Assembly: GCF_002307355.1 (NCBI RefSeq)
Contig: NZ_CP017481.1
Coordinates: 3,782,001-3,846,000 of the forward strand
Length of the DNA: 64,000 bases
DNA from: Pectobacterium polaris
GTDB taxonomy: Bacteria; Pseudomonadota; Gammaproteobacteria; Enterobacterales; Enterobacteriaceae
Reading direction: 5' to 3'
The translations under genes and the position numbers were made by a program. Each line of letters opens with the position of its first letter. The stretch's first letter is position 1. Positions 17,310-27,386 of the stretch are shown here, in pieces. The notes below the pieces were generated by a model. The model did not search any database. It was not told the DNA's origin and saw only the letters and a list, made by a program, of their open reading frames with translations.

Positions 17310-19900
17310 TTATTCATTGGCCTGCTGCTCCAGCGTATCCCGCAAGTTATCGCCAAAACGCAAGCTGCGCCATAGCTGGAAGATATTCTCCTGATGGCGA
17401 TAGTTGAGAATCACCTGGCGTTTCGCGCTGAGCTGCGGGTTTTTCCCCTGCACCTGCGACGTTAATGTCAGCTCGCCCTGATTGGTCAGGTCAAGCGTGG
17501 CATAGGAACGTCCAATTTCCAGATAGCGCAGCCAGCCAATCGCCGCCCCGCCTGCCAGATTTTTACTCGCTAACTCATCGGCCAGTTGGTTATCCAGCCG
17601 CAGCGTCAGGAAGCCATCATTGGTAATCCGTCCGCCTTCAATCAGCGTGGTCGGGTGATTAAAATTCAGCGGAAGCGTGCCGCTCACGCGCCCGGACAGA
17701 GCAAACTGCTTTTGCTTCAGCACCGTCATGAGTTCGCTAAGATCCACACTCTTAACGGTGAATAGCGCAGGTTCCCGCTGTGGCCAGCGTAGCGTAGACA
17801 GACCAATATGCCCATCCAATACATCCATATCGGCCTGAGACATAACCAGCGGCTGTCGCTCACTGTACGGGTAAAATCCCTGGAGATCGACGCGGATATT
17901 GCTCATCCGAAACAGGTTGTCCAGCACGTCAATTCGCAGCGCAACAGGCTGCTTGACGCCCAGTTGCCAGCGCTGATCTTTCAGACGATAAGGCAAGACA
18001 AAGTGGACGCCGCTAACTTCACCATCCTGTAGCCACAGTCCGCCATTTTTCACGACCCAATGTCCGCCCGCACTGAACCCTTCTTTACGTGCGGCAGAGA
18101 ATGCCGCCTGCGCGTAAAACTGCCCGGCACGAATGTTCATTTTCAACAGCGGAGAAAGCAGAGGCTGAAACACCTTAAGCGGCTGTGTCGGCCACCACGC
18201 CCCCCGCGCAGTCGCTCTCCATCCCAGCGGCCACGCAGCCTAACCGGCCCGATATCTTCAGCCTGTAACTGCCCCTGTAGCTGGAAGTCATCCGGGCTAC
18301 GCCCCTGCATCGTCAGCGTTAGCAACGAAGGCGGCAAGTAGCCCCCGTTGCTGAAGTGCGCCCGTTCGGAAGCCAGTTGCAGCGCACCTTGAAAATGTTC
18401 ACCGGAACGAGCACGCTGCCACCGGATCGGCTCAGTGATCGTCAGGCGGGGCTGGTGTACCGTCACAATGCCATAACCCAACTGATCCAAGCCGCTCGAC
18501 AGCTGGGTGACTTCTATCAGGGTATCCTGCCACTGGCCTCGACCAGCCACGTCCCACTGACCTTTCAGCGGCGGTAGCTGGCCATTGCCCCAATAACGCC
18601 ATTGCCACTGCCCCTGATCCGGCCAGAAATCCTGTGCCTGACCGTCAAGGTGCAGGCTGAAACGCCCCCAGTATGCTTCCCGCGCTTTCACAATCGCCTG
18701 TAGTCGTCCATTCACGCCCGTCGCACTGACTCGGACGCCCGCCAGCGGCCAGCGTGCTTCTTCAAGATAAATTTGCGGCGCAGGCGTTCCCCAGGCACGC
18801 AGCAGCGCCCCGGGTAAAAGAGAAAGTTCGGGATTGAGAATAGAGCCCTGCAACACCCCCGGCAGCGTCGCCGTCAGGGAGAGTGCGGGTAAGTTTGCCT
18901 GCCCGGTAAGCTGAAAGCGCAATTCGCTGTTGAGCAGGCCAATATTGCCCGGCCCCAGCACCAACACGGCGTTCGCCTTGCCATTATGCCCTTGGGTCAG
19001 CATGTTCAACCGCGCATTAATCGTGGTGGCATCCAGCCCTTGTCGCCAGTGCTGTAATGTCATGGCTATCTGTCCGGAGAGGGGCTGATCGGCATAAGGC
19101 CAGCGCCAGACACCGTTAGTCACCTGAATCACCTCATCCGTCAGTTGCCACGGCAGCGATATCAGCGGTGTCTCATCATTCGCCGCATTCAGTACCAGTT
19201 CACCCGCTTGATGATGCCAATCCAGCAGGAGCGAAAGCGGATCGGGCGTTTGCCCTGAATCCAGTTTTCCGGTGAGCCGCCCCTGCACCGGTGCGGCATC
19301 CAGCGTATCGGCCAGCTCCATCTCACCACTGACTAGCAGGCGCGCGAACCCCGCTGGCGTTGCGATCATGCTCTCATGCAGGGTCAGACGCTGATCGTTC
19401 AGTTCTGCCTTAAACGCCAGTTGATCGCCCTGATAATCCAGCGTTTGTTGCCGCTTGCCGTCGCTGCTGAGTCGCACCTGTCCGGCGTAATCCTGCCAAG
19501 GCTGTAGCGTAAACGTCTTCACCTGAATATCGGCCGCAGGCAATCGCTGCTGCCATTGCGCCAACTGCGCCGCTGGCTCAGTGCTGCTGCTTGCTGGCAC
19601 ATACCGTAGGCAGTCGCTGTTTACCGTCACGGCATCAATATCGACATGCCATCGCCAGCTATCCCAACGCAGCGCCATATTCCGTACGTCAACGAGTGTG
19701 CACTCCCCGGCCATAAGACTGAACCCCGCGCTATGCAGCCCACCGCCCTGCCACCCAGGCGTCCCATTCACGGTCAAAGACATCTCCGTCGGGAGCCAGA
19801 GGTTAGCAAGGCGCGGTAGCCACTGCGGCAGTGCTCGCCAGGAAAGAAACAGCAAGGCGGCGAGCAGGAAAGCAACTGAAAGTGCACGTTTTTTAATCAT
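17310..19900 (-). pseudogene. ydbH: AsmA-like intermembrane bridge protein YdbH, split by a one-base frameshift
   Basis: The N-terminal frame (18143-19900, membrane anchor KKRALSVAFLLAALLFLSW then long beta-repeat sequence) ends in an out-of-frame tail. The C-terminal frame (17310-18173) continues the protein (VFQPLLSPLLKMNIRAGQFYAQ). At the junction the coding strand has six G (C6 at 18200-18205 on +). A seventh would read LRGGAWWPTQPLKVFQPLL and restore about 863 residues, close to E. coli YdbH (about 879). YdbH is a TamB/YhdP-type bridge for phospholipid transport to the outer membrane, working with YnbE. As written, the C-terminal part that should meet YnbE is lost. Sequencing error in the G-run is a real alternative. 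Confidence 0.88.
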
Positions 19901-20271
19901 TAGCGCGAGTTAAGCATCCTGTTCAATAGCGGTAAAATTCGTCCTGTATGACTCTGCCGATTATTCATTCACAAATCGCTCTTTTTGTTAACAAACAATC
20001 CTATCCAACTCACATTTACCACTATTGTGCGTACTTACTCATTACCCTTTCGTGGTAAAATGTTTAAGTGAGGTTATATTTTGTAATGAATCACGTTATC
20101 TCATCATGAACAAAGCGTTTACGGGTGGATATCAGGATTATCTCCTTCTGCCCGCATCGCCTTAAAAAAGCAATGAGCAACCTGAACCATTACCGCTATC
20201 CGCTGATTCATTGTCGTGGGTATGCCTCATGTTAAATCAGTATTCGGACACAGCATATCAAGGACTGCTTT
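19901..20271. other. Gap with divergent promoters of ydbH and the first Aer-like gene
   Basis: This 371-base AT-rich region separates divergent genes. A 19-codon ORF at 20106 lacks a ribosome site. I looked for a flagellar sigma-28 promoter and found no convincing match. Confidence 0.55.
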
Positions 20272-21825
20272 ATGCGTAATAACACCCCTGTAACCGACCG
20301 CCAACTCCCTCTTTCTGAAAAAACCAGACTCATGTCTGTCACCACGCCAGAAAGTCATATTACCTACGCGAACAAAGATTTTATTGATGTCAGTGGCTAT
20401 ACCACTGATGAGCTGATGGGGCAGCCCCATAATCTTATCCGACACCCGGATATGCCACCAGCCGCCTTCGCGGATATGTGGAAAACGCTGCGCGCAGGCA
20501 ATATCTGGACGGGAATTGTGAAAAATCGGTGCAAAAATGGCGACCATTACTGGGTAAAATCCAGCACCACGCCGCTGAGAAAAGGCGGTGAAATTGCTGG
20601 TTATATGTCTGTGCGGACCGTTGCCTCACCCGAAGAAATTCGTCAAGCCGAGGCGCTCTATGCCAGTGCAAACGAAGGTAAACTGAAATATCGCACCTTC
20701 CATCATGGCCTGCTTATTTATACTGGGCCATTGCGCATCCTGAGTCTTTTTAAAACCATGCCGCTACGCTGGCGCATCCGCAGCTATTTTCTGCTCTTTA
20801 GCCTGCTTCCGCTCATCGCCGCCTATTCCCTGCTGGCGGGAACCGCATTGGCTTCCGTACTCTTCCCGCTGCTGATCGCCTGCTGTTTTGCCAGTGGTGA
20901 GCTTCTGGTACATCATGTTGCCCGTCCTATCGAGCAAATTCTGGCTCAGGCTATGCGTTCCGCCGCCGGACAGGCAGACAACCTGACGCAGCTTAATCGC
21001 GTGGATGAAATTGGCATGTTAATGCGCGCGGTAAATCAGTCCGGTATGAATTTCCGTACCTTCGTGGACGATGTGAACACCAATCTGAGCGAGCTGAAAA
21101 ACGCCTGTAATGAGATCGCGCAAGGTAACCATACGTTGGCACAGTGTTGCGAGGAAACGGAAGAAAGCCTGCAACAAACTGCCGCCTCCGTGGAACAGCT
21201 GACTGCAACAATAAAAAGTAATGCGGAAGCTTCGCTTCAGGCCTCACTCTATACGCAGGATGTGAATCAGGCGGTGAACTCTGGTGAGCAGGCTGTCAGC
21301 CAGGTCTCCGATACGATGGAGACGATCACCCGTTCCAGCGAACGGATTACGGATATCGTCAGCGTGATGGATAATCTCGCGTTCCAGACCAATATTCTGG
21401 CCGTGAACGCCGCTGTTGAAGCCGCTCATGCTGGAGAACAGGGTAAGAGCTTTGCGGTGGTCGCCAGTGAAGTGCGTTCGTTGGCACAGCGTAGCGCCTC
21501 TTCTTCCAGCGATATCTCGACCATCATTGACGAAACGCTGAATAGTATTCGTACTGGTGAACAGCAGGTTTCGCACACGCATAAATCGATGAGCAATATT
21601 CTGTTGCAGGTTCAACACGTCACCAATTTGATGAATGAGATCAGCCTCGCAACGCAGGAACAATCTCAGGGGCTAGATCAAATTAATGAAGCGGTAAACC
21701 GCATCGATGAACTCACGCATCAGAATACCGCGTTAGCCAGTCAGTCGCATTCGGCCACCGATCACCTGCAACAGCAGATATCAAGCATGGTGCAGGCCGC
21801 CTCTGTCTTCAGCCTTTCTCGCTAG
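20272..21825 (+). CDS. Aer-like PAS-containing methyl-accepting chemotaxis protein (copy 1)
   Basis: A 517-residue receptor. The PAS domain (about 10-120) has the Aer signature (ITYANKDFIDVSGYT, NLIRHPDMPPAAFADMW, KNRCKNGDHYWV), suggesting FAD-based redox or oxygen sensing. Two adjacent hydrophobic segments (about 170-210) act as membrane anchor without a real periplasmic domain. A HAMP-like part and the signalling hairpin follow, with the conserved tip ([21 protein letters not shown], then [20 protein letters not shown]). There is no C-terminal NWETF-type tail. It should control CheA/CheW in energy taxis. AAGGA lies seven bases before the ATG. It is a tandem paralogue of the next gene. Confidence 0.92.
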   Translation: MRNNTPVTDRQLPLSEKTRLMSVTTPESHITYANKDFIDVSGYTTDELMGQPHNLIRHPDMPPAAFADMWKTLRAGNIWTGIVKNRCKNGDHYWVKSSTTPLRKGGEIAGYMSVRTVASPEEIRQAEALYASANEGKLKYRTFHHGLLIYTGPLRILSLFKTMPLRWRIRSYFLLFSLLPLIAAYSLLAGTALASVLFPLLIACCFASGELLVHHVARPIEQILAQAMRSAAGQADNLTQLNRVDEIGMLMRAVNQSGMNFRTFVDDVNTNLSELKNACNEIAQGNHTLAQCCEETEESLQQTAASVEQLTATIKSNAEASLQASLYTQDVNQAVNSGEQAVSQVSDTMETITRSSERITDIVSVMDNLAFQTNILAVNAAVEAAHAGEQGKSFAVVASEVRSLAQRSASSSSDISTIIDETLNSIRTGEQQVSHTHKSMSNILLQVQHVTNLMNEISLATQEQSQGLDQINEAVNRIDELTHQNTALASQSHSATDHLQQQISSMVQAASVFSLSR

Positions 21826-22192
21826 CTAATCTCATCTTCACGGGCGCTCACATCAGGGCGTCCGTCGCCCTGCTTCTTCATCATTTTTCCCTTTCTTTAA
21901 CATGCGTTGGCCACAGTGCAAATTCGCAGAGTCATAATATACTTAACAAATGAATGCTTTTGGTCATCGGCGCGTGCTCTGGTAGCGAGTTGGGTTAGGC
22001 AACGATTTTTCTAAACAAAAATAACGATTTCCTAAAGAAAAAATAACGGGCGAAACTAGTAAGAATATATAAGTCTACTCGCTAAGTATTTCGTGAAGAT
22101 TGCCGTTAATTAAATAGCACCCATCGCTTTCCGTTAGTTAATGGATCTAAAAAAATTACGTTTATGCTTGCTTATACTAAAAGGATCAATAA
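21826..22192. other. Intergenic region between the two Aer-like genes
   Basis: The 367-base, strongly AT-rich gap probably holds a separate promoter for the second receptor. No ORF or repeat is evident. Confidence 0.55.
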
Positions 22193-23746
22193 ATGCGTAA
22201 GAATTTTCCGGTCAGTGATATTCAGTATTTATTAGATGAAAAAGCCAAACTGATGTCGGTTACCACCACCGATAGCCATATCACTTATGCCAATGACGAT
22301 TTTATTGATGCCAGTGGTTACGACTTTGAGGAAATCCTCCACCAACCTCACAATATCGTGCGCCACCCAGACATGCCCCCGCAGGCGTTTGCCGACATGT
22401 GGGCGACGCTGAAGGCAGGTAAAATCTGGACGGCCGTCGTAAAAAACCGCCGCAAGAATGGCGATTATTACTGGGTAAAAGCCAGTACGACACCGCTAAT
22501 GAAAGAAGGAAAAATAACAGGATATATGTCGGTACGAACCCGAGTTTCACAGGAAGAAATTCGGCAAACTGAAGCGCTTTACCATCAAATGAATGAGAAT
22601 AAATTAAAGAACCGCCGACTCTTTCAGGGATTGCTGATTTATAAAGGGCCGCTAAAACTTCTTAGCTTATTTAACGTTATTCCCGTACGTTGGCGGATAA
22701 GAAGCTACGTATTCCTTTTCATGCTATTCGCACTACTTTTCTTACTGGCTACTCTTCCACTCACCACACCGCTATTAATTTTTGTTTTGGCGCTACTCGC
22801 TGGCGCGGTAATAACCAGTGAATTATTAGTCCAGCACTTGGCAAAACCACTGGAAAAGATTCTACGCCAGGCCATTAATTCCGCATCCGGGCAGGCAGAT
22901 AACTCGTTTCAACTTAATCGCGTGGATGAAGTTGGCATGTTATTACGCGCCGTCAATCAATCCGGCATGAATTTCCGCACGTTTGTCGATGATGTCAACG
23001 GCAAGCTGGCCGAGCTGCGCCACGCCTGCGGCGAAATTGCTTCCGGGAATTACACGCTAAGCCAGCGCTGTGAAGATACCGCGCAAAGTTTGCAATCTAC
23101 CGCGTCATCAATGGAAGAACTGACAGCGACGATCCAAAGCAACGCCTCAGCCTCTCAGCTGGCGACACGCTGTGCGAACGATGCCAATCAGGCCGTCGAT
23201 GCGGGTGAGAAAGCGGTTAACCAGGTCACGGACACCATGGCGGTCATGACCCGTTCCAGCAAAGAGATCACCGACATCATCAGCGTGCTGGATAATCTGG
23301 CGTTCCAGACCAACATTCTGGCGCTCAATGCGGCAGTAGAAGCCGCTCACGCCGGAGAACAAGGCAAAAGTTTCGCCGTAGTTGCGGGGGAAGTCCGCAT
23401 TCTGGCACAGCGTAGCGCCGCTGCCGCCAAAGACATCGCGGCAATTATCGACACCACAATCGCGAACATTCACACCAGCGATAAATTGGTCAGCCACACC
23501 AGCCAGTCGATGCACAACATATTGACTCAGGTGCAGCAGGTGACGCAGCTTGTGAATCAAATCAGCCTAGCGACACAAGAGCAATCGCAAGGGCTGGGGC
23601 AGATTAACTCGGCGGTGAACAACATTGATGAATTGACGCGACAGAATACCATTTTGGCGACACATTCCAGTTCTGCTATTAACAGCCTGGAACAGCAGAT
23701 CTCCACGATGTCCGAAGCCGTGTCGGTTTTCAGTACGTCTCGCTAA
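22193..23746 (+). CDS. Aer-like PAS-containing methyl-accepting chemotaxis protein (copy 2)
   Basis: Also 517 residues and colinear with the upstream paralogue. The PAS signature ([36 protein letters not shown]) and signalling tip ([48 protein letters not shown]) are conserved. The most different part is the membrane segment (about 175-210), richer in Phe/Leu, and the linker before it. Conservation of the tip means both should plug into the same CheA/CheW arrays. AAAAGGA precedes the ATG by nine bases. Redox sensing through bound FAD is inferred from Aer. Confidence 0.92.
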   Translation: MRKNFPVSDIQYLLDEKAKLMSVTTTDSHITYANDDFIDASGYDFEEILHQPHNIVRHPDMPPQAFADMWATLKAGKIWTAVVKNRRKNGDYYWVKASTTPLMKEGKITGYMSVRTRVSQEEIRQTEALYHQMNENKLKNRRLFQGLLIYKGPLKLLSLFNVIPVRWRIRSYVFLFMLFALLFLLATLPLTTPLLIFVLALLAGAVITSELLVQHLAKPLEKILRQAINSASGQADNSFQLNRVDEVGMLLRAVNQSGMNFRTFVDDVNGKLAELRHACGEIASGNYTLSQRCEDTAQSLQSTASSMEELTATIQSNASASQLATRCANDANQAVDAGEKAVNQVTDTMAVMTRSSKEITDIISVLDNLAFQTNILALNAAVEAAHAGEQGKSFAVVAGEVRILAQRSAAAAKDIAAIIDTTIANIHTSDKLVSHTSQSMHNILTQVQQVTQLVNQISLATQEQSQGLGQINSAVNNIDELTRQNTILATHSSSAINSLEQQISTMSEAVSVFSTSR

Positions 23747-23779
23747 AATCGGTCTTACGCTATTATTGCCTCTCAATTT

Positions 23780-23811
23780 CAAACCGTTACTGTCAGTCAG
23801 GTAACGGTTTG
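23780..23811 (+). terminator. Terminator after the second receptor
   Basis: CAAACCGTTAC (23780-23790) pairs perfectly with GTAACGGTTTG (23801-23811) around a 10-base loop, 34 bases after the stop. Confidence 0.8.
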
Positions 23812-23865
23812 TCACCGCCCGATTTTCTGATAGCTTAACCTAAGGATTTTTCGGAGAAACTATCA

Positions 23866-24858
23866 ATGAAACTGGCAATTTACAGCACTAAGCAGTATGA
23901 CCGTAAATATCTGGAGCAGGTCAATCAGCAGTTTGGCTATGAGCTGGAGTTTTTCGATTTCATGCTGACATCGCGCACCGCGAAAACCGCCGCGGGCTGT
24001 CAAGCCGTCTGCATCTTTGTGAACGATGACGGTAGCCGCGAGGTATTGACCGAACTGGCTGCGTTGGGCATTAAAACGCTAGCGCTACGCTGTGCGGGCT
24101 TTAACAATGTCGATTTGGAAGCCGCTAAGGAACTGGGTATTCGTGTGGTGCGCGTTCCCGCGTATTCCCCTGAAGCTGTCGCCGAACACGCCGTCGGCCT
24201 GATGCTGACGCTTAACCGCCGCATTCACCGCGCCTATCAGCGTACTCGCGACGCGAACTTCTCTCTGGAAGGGCTGATTGGCTTCAATATGCACAACCGG
24301 ACAGCGGGCATTATCGGCACCGGAAAAATCGGTATCGCCACGATGCGCATCCTGAAAGGCTTTGGCATGCGACTGCTGGCTTTCGATCCCTACCCGAACC
24401 CGCAGGCCTTGGAATTAGGGGCGGAGTACGTCGATCTCAAAACGCTGTACGCCAACGCGGACGTCATCTCCCTGCACTGTCCGCTGACGCCGGAGAATCA
24501 TCATCTGCTGAATCAGGCGGCCTTTGCACAAATGAAAAACGGCGTGATGATCGTCAATACCAGCCGTGGTGGACTGATCGACTCACAGGCCGCTATCGAC
24601 GCGTTGAAGCAGCAGAAAATTGGCGCGCTGGGTATGGACGTTTATGAAAACGAGCGAGATCTCTTCTTTGCCGATAAATCCAACGATGTGATTCAGGACG
24701 ATATTTTCCGCCGCTTATCCGCGTGCCACAACGTACTGTTTACCGGACATCAGGCGTTCCTGACAGAAGAGGCGCTGATCAGCATTTCCCAAACCACGCT
24801 ACAGAACTTGAAAGACATCAGCCAGAACGCACCTTGCGCAAATCTGGTTGCATCTTAA
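23866..24858 (+). CDS. ldhA: Fermentative D-lactate dehydrogenase LdhA
   Basis: A 330-residue NAD-dependent 2-hydroxyacid dehydrogenase, the same size as E. coli LdhA. Visible are the Rossmann motif GIIGTGKIG (about 150-158), the substrate-binding Arg in VNTSRGGLID, the Glu in YENERDLFF and the catalytic His in FTGHQAFLT. It reduces pyruvate to D-lactate in mixed-acid fermentation in the cytoplasm. GGAGAAAC precedes the ATG. It stands alone between the receptor terminator and a bidirectional stem-loop. Confidence 0.97.
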   Translation: MKLAIYSTKQYDRKYLEQVNQQFGYELEFFDFMLTSRTAKTAAGCQAVCIFVNDDGSREVLTELAALGIKTLALRCAGFNNVDLEAAKELGIRVVRVPAYSPEAVAEHAVGLMLTLNRRIHRAYQRTRDANFSLEGLIGFNMHNRTAGIIGTGKIGIATMRILKGFGMRLLAFDPYPNPQALELGAEYVDLKTLYANADVISLHCPLTPENHHLLNQAAFAQMKNGVMIVNTSRGGLIDSQAAIDALKQQKIGALGMDVYENERDLFFADKSNDVIQDDIFRRLSACHNVLFTGHQAFLTEEALISISQTTLQNLKDISQNAPCANLVAS

Positions 24859-24865
24859 GTTTTCC

Positions 24866-24887
24866 TGCGGCAGTGCAGACTGCCGCA
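24866..24887. terminator. Bidirectional terminator between ldhA and the DUF333 gene
   Basis: TGCGGCAGT (24866-24874) pairs perfectly with ACTGCCGCA (24879-24887) around GCAG. It is preceded by TTTTCC and sits between convergent genes. Confidence 0.8.
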
Positions 24888-24891
24888 ACAC

Positions 24892-25182
24892 TCACCCTGC
24901 CGGACAACTTCCATTCATCAGCGATTGTTCACTACAACGCTTACCGTTGGCTAACTGACAGGCTCCCACGCTCGCACCATCAAGCTGCCGGGAAATCGCC
25001 ATCGTCCCACCAATCAGCGTACAGTTGACGTCAACCGGCGAACTGCTTTTCAGCAACACCACGGTGCTTGTGTCATCATTTTGCGTGACGTTTTGCTGGG
25101 TAGCGGCAGCATTCTCACTATGATTACTGCATCCCGCCAGCAGAAGCGCAGCGGCAGTACATAGCCATGGCAATAATTTCAT
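24892..25182 (-). CDS. DUF333-family lipoprotein
   Basis: A 96-residue lipoprotein from the ATG at 25182 (MKLLPWLCTAAALLLAGCSN, lipobox LLAGC). A low-complexity Asn/Thr/Ala linker leads to a C-terminal DUF333 domain with the pattern CTLIGGTMAISRQLDGASVG, C-LANGKRCSEQSL and C near the end; the four cysteines probably form two disulfides. DUF333 occurs in small outer-membrane lipoproteins such as E. coli YoaF, of unknown function. A longer ORF from 25263 would destroy the signal peptide and is not preferred. Convergent with ldhA. Confidence 0.85.
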   Translation of the reverse strand: MKLLPWLCTAAALLLAGCSNHSENAAATQQNVTQNDDTSTVVLLKSSSPVDVNCTLIGGTMAISRQLDGASVGACQLANGKRCSEQSLMNGSCPAG

Positions 25183-25589
25183 GTTTTGGCCTCGGATCGA
25201 GTAGAGCGAAGGTTCTGACACCACGTTTGGCATCAACACCCATCGAATAGACTTTTCAGACAAAGACTATATCTACCACACCGCACTTCGGCAACCGCCA
25301 TAGTGTGGTAAACCGCAAGTTACTCATCTGACATCCACATCATAAGAGAGGCGACAAAGAATCGGCACCACGAATAAAATCCCGCGCTTTATTCATTTCT
25401 GGTGACCTCCCAGATGTTTGCTTTTAGACTCTGTAGTCACACAACACGCTTATTTTCACAAAAAAACCACCGAAGGTGGCCGATACTGATTTTATGGTAT
25501 AAAAAACCGGAGCAGCTTTTTAAGGCATATTCCGGTGTTTTCGAGAATTCAGCGAGTATTAATTAAGAGCGAAAGTAACAGACCTTCGA
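25183..25589. other. Non-coding gap around a minus-strand terminator
   Basis: The region holds the promoter of the DUF333 lipoprotein gene (near 25183-25300) and the terminator of the following orphan gene. I see no ORF with a ribosome site. Confidence 0.55.
25460..25479 (-). terminator. Terminator of the orphan 85-residue gene
   Basis: On the minus strand CCACC, loop TTC and GGTGG (25467-25479) are followed by a run of T (A-run at 25460-25466 on +). It lies about 110 bases beyond the stop at 25590. Confidence 0.7.
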
Positions 25590-25847
25590 TTAGAAACCGT
25601 ATTTTTTATCAGTCACAAACTTTGGAGCCACCCAATTAGGTCCTTTTACGACTGTGCCATTCTTGTCTTCAAGAATGCCCTTGTGGAAAAGCTCATTGTA
25701 TTTGGCGGAAAGTTCGCCGCTAGATATAACGTCGAAATTAGTATAAGTATAAAGTCTATCCAATTGCTTATAATCCGATGTTAATGCGAAAATCGTAAGA
25801 ACATCTTCCAATGTTTCATTTTGGATAACTTCTATCATATTAGCCAT
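25590..25847 (-). CDS. Orphan 85-residue protein of unknown function
   Basis: A small acidic soluble protein without signal peptide, membrane helix or cysteines. It starts after a near-perfect ribosome site (AGGAGGG, four bases, ATG) and ends before an own terminator, so expression is likely. The N-terminal part is helical in character (LEDVLTIFALTSDYKQLDRLY); the C-terminus has a lysine/glycine-rich KGPNWVAPKF segment. I do not recognise the family. Base composition is clearly more AT-rich than the neighbouring ldhA and ttcA, which suggests horizontal gain. Its size and orphan state recall small immunity-type proteins, but no toxin is adjacent and this is speculation. Confidence 0.65.
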   Translation of the reverse strand: MANMIEVIQNETLEDVLTIFALTSDYKQLDRLYTYTNFDVISSGELSAKYNELFHKGILEDKNGTVVKGPNWVAPKFVTDKKYGF

Positions 25848-26152
25848 TTTTCCCTCCTAACTAGATCGTAAAACCCAGCCTTAACCGTGAGATGAGTGAA
25901 GTAAACCCTCTCAGTTTTCCACAGCCGAAGCATCAAACCATCGCTATGTAGTGGGATAATTTCCCTCTAAGACGAACAAAAAGCAGCAACGCCCCCCTCA
26001 CCCACAGGGTAATTCTGGAACACCGCTGTAAAACGATCTGGCATTCGTCGCCGTAATCCGTACCATACACGCCATGATCGTGCAGACCGTATTGGCGTCT
26101 GCGCTGAACCGTTTTCCATCCGCAACGCCTTTTGCAACGAGCACAGATAAAA
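25848..26152. other. Divergent promoter region of the orphan gene and ttcA
   Basis: About 305 bases without a recognisable gene. The part from 25848 to 25900 carries the orphan gene's leader, and the 3' half leads into ttcA. Confidence 0.55.
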
Positions 26153-27088
26153 ATGTCAGAAAATCAACAAACTAACCAGAAACAACAATACAATTTGAAC
26201 AAATTGCAAAAGCGCCTGCGGCGTAACGTCGGCGAAGCTATCGCTGATTTCAATATGATTGAAGAAGGCGACCGCATCATGGTGTGCCTGTCCGGCGGGA
26301 AAGATAGCTTCACCATGCTGGAAATTCTGCGCAATCTGCAACAGAGCGCGCCGATTAATTTTTCTCTGGTTGCGGTGAATCTGGATCAGAAGCAGCCGGG
26401 GTTCCCGGAGCACGTTCTGCCGCAGTACCTTGATAGCATCGGCGTGGAATACAAGATCGTCGAAGAAAATACCTACGGGATTGTGAAAGACAAAATTCCA
26501 GAAGGAAAAACCACCTGTTCACTGTGTTCACGCCTGCGCCGCGGCATTTTGTATCGTACCGCGACGGAGCTTGGCGCAACAAAAATTGCCCTTGGTCACC
26601 ACCGTGACGATATTCTGCAAACGCTATTCCTGAACATGTTCTACGGCGGAAAACTGAAAGGCATGCCGCCGAAACTGATGAGCGACGACGGTAAGCATAT
26701 CGTCATCCGCCCTCTTGCCTACTGCCGTGAAAAAGATATCGAACGCTTTGCTGAAGCTCGCCAATACCCGATTATTCCGTGCAACCTGTGCGGTTCGCAG
26801 CCAAATCTGCAACGTCAGGTGATTAAAGATATGCTGCGCGATTGGGACAAGCGTCACCCCGGCCGTATTGAGACCATGTTCAGCGCCATGCAGAATGTTG
26901 TGCCTTCTCATCTTGCCGATCATGCGCTGTTCGATTTTAAAGGCATTCGTCACGGTAGCGACGTGGTAGATGGTGGCGATCTCGCTTTTGATCGTGAAGA
27001 ACTGCCGTTGCAGCCCGTTGGCTGGCAGCCGGAAGACGATGACGACGCGCCGTCAATGACACGCCTTGACGTGCTGGAAATAAAATAA
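26153..27088 (+). CDS. ttcA: tRNA 2-thiocytidine synthetase TtcA
   Basis: A 311-residue protein from the ATG at 26153 ([20 protein letters not shown]), the same length as the E. coli enzyme. A longer frame with a non-ATG start at 26132 is not preferred. The PP-loop ATP pyrophosphatase motif SGGKDS and two CxxC pairs (TTCSLCSR and CNLCGS) that hold the iron-sulfur cluster are present. It thiolates cytidine-32 of certain tRNAs with sulfur from IscS, in the cytoplasm. The gene is monocistronic, ending in a clear terminator. Confidence 0.97.
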   Translation: MSENQQTNQKQQYNLNKLQKRLRRNVGEAIADFNMIEEGDRIMVCLSGGKDSFTMLEILRNLQQSAPINFSLVAVNLDQKQPGFPEHVLPQYLDSIGVEYKIVEENTYGIVKDKIPEGKTTCSLCSRLRRGILYRTATELGATKIALGHHRDDILQTLFLNMFYGGKLKGMPPKLMSDDGKHIVIRPLAYCREKDIERFAEARQYPIIPCNLCGSQPNLQRQVIKDMLRDWDKRHPGRIETMFSAMQNVVPSHLADHALFDFKGIRHGSDVVDGGDLAFDREELPLQPVGWQPEDDDDAPSMTRLDVLEIK

Positions 27089-27133
27089 GCGCGATATTCC
27101 TGTGAGGGAATGGCATTACCATAAAGAATAGAG

Positions 27134-27180
27134 ACACGGTGGCAAGAAGCAGCGGTTGCTGTTTCACCACCGTGTTTTTT
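27134..27180 (+). terminator. ttcA terminator
   Basis: ACACGGTGG (27134-27142) pairs with CCACCGTGT (27167-27175), with further pairing inside the loop, followed by TTTTTATT. Confidence 0.8.
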
Positions 27181-27209
27181 ATTGCCATTTTCTGCCGCGT
27201 AGCGCGCCG

Positions 27210-27386
27210 CTATCGGTCTTGCGGTGGTTCAGTGACAGGTTCGTGTTCCGGCCCTGTCGGCGGCGGATCAGGAATGGGCGGTGGATCGGGGAGCGGACGA
27301 GGTATCGGATCGTTCGGTATAATGGGAATCGGTTCAACCGGAACCGTGTCAGCTTGCAGATAATCCGTTGCGTCTTGAGTGAGCAT
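27210..27386 (-). CDS. Small proline-rich acidic protein (58 residues)
   Basis: A short ORF with an excellent ribosome site (GAGGAGGAAAAT, then ATG at 27386) and stop TAG at 27210. After a short N-terminus (MLTQDATDYLQADTV) the protein is 19 prolines in about 40 residues, in repeats such as PIPIIP, RPLPDPPPIPDPPP and TEPPQDR. No signal peptide or membrane helix is seen. Two PPP motifs predict dependence on elongation factor P. The opposite strand carries a Gly/Ser-rich frame (27139-27363) that lacks a ribosome site and is judged the shadow. I do not recognise the family. The ribosome site and regular composition make it a likely real gene; it may be disordered or bind SH3-like or other Pro-binding domains. 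Confidence 0.7.
   Translation of the reverse strand: MLTQDATDYLQADTVPVEPIPIIPNDPIPRPLPDPPPIPDPPPTGPEHEPVTEPPQDR

Noticed and set aside
20106..20165. 19-codon ORF upstream of the first Aer-like gene
   Set aside because: No ribosome site and no conserved feature.
22145..22180. Flagellar sigma-28 promoter upstream of the second Aer-like gene
   Set aside because: TAAA is present but the segment 15 bases later (CTTGCTTA) is a poor match to GCCGATAA.
27139..27363. Gly/Ser-rich + strand ORF
   Set aside because: It is the complement of the proline-rich gene, overlaps the ttcA terminator and has no ribosome site; the minus strand frame has GAGGAGGAAAAT before its ATG.
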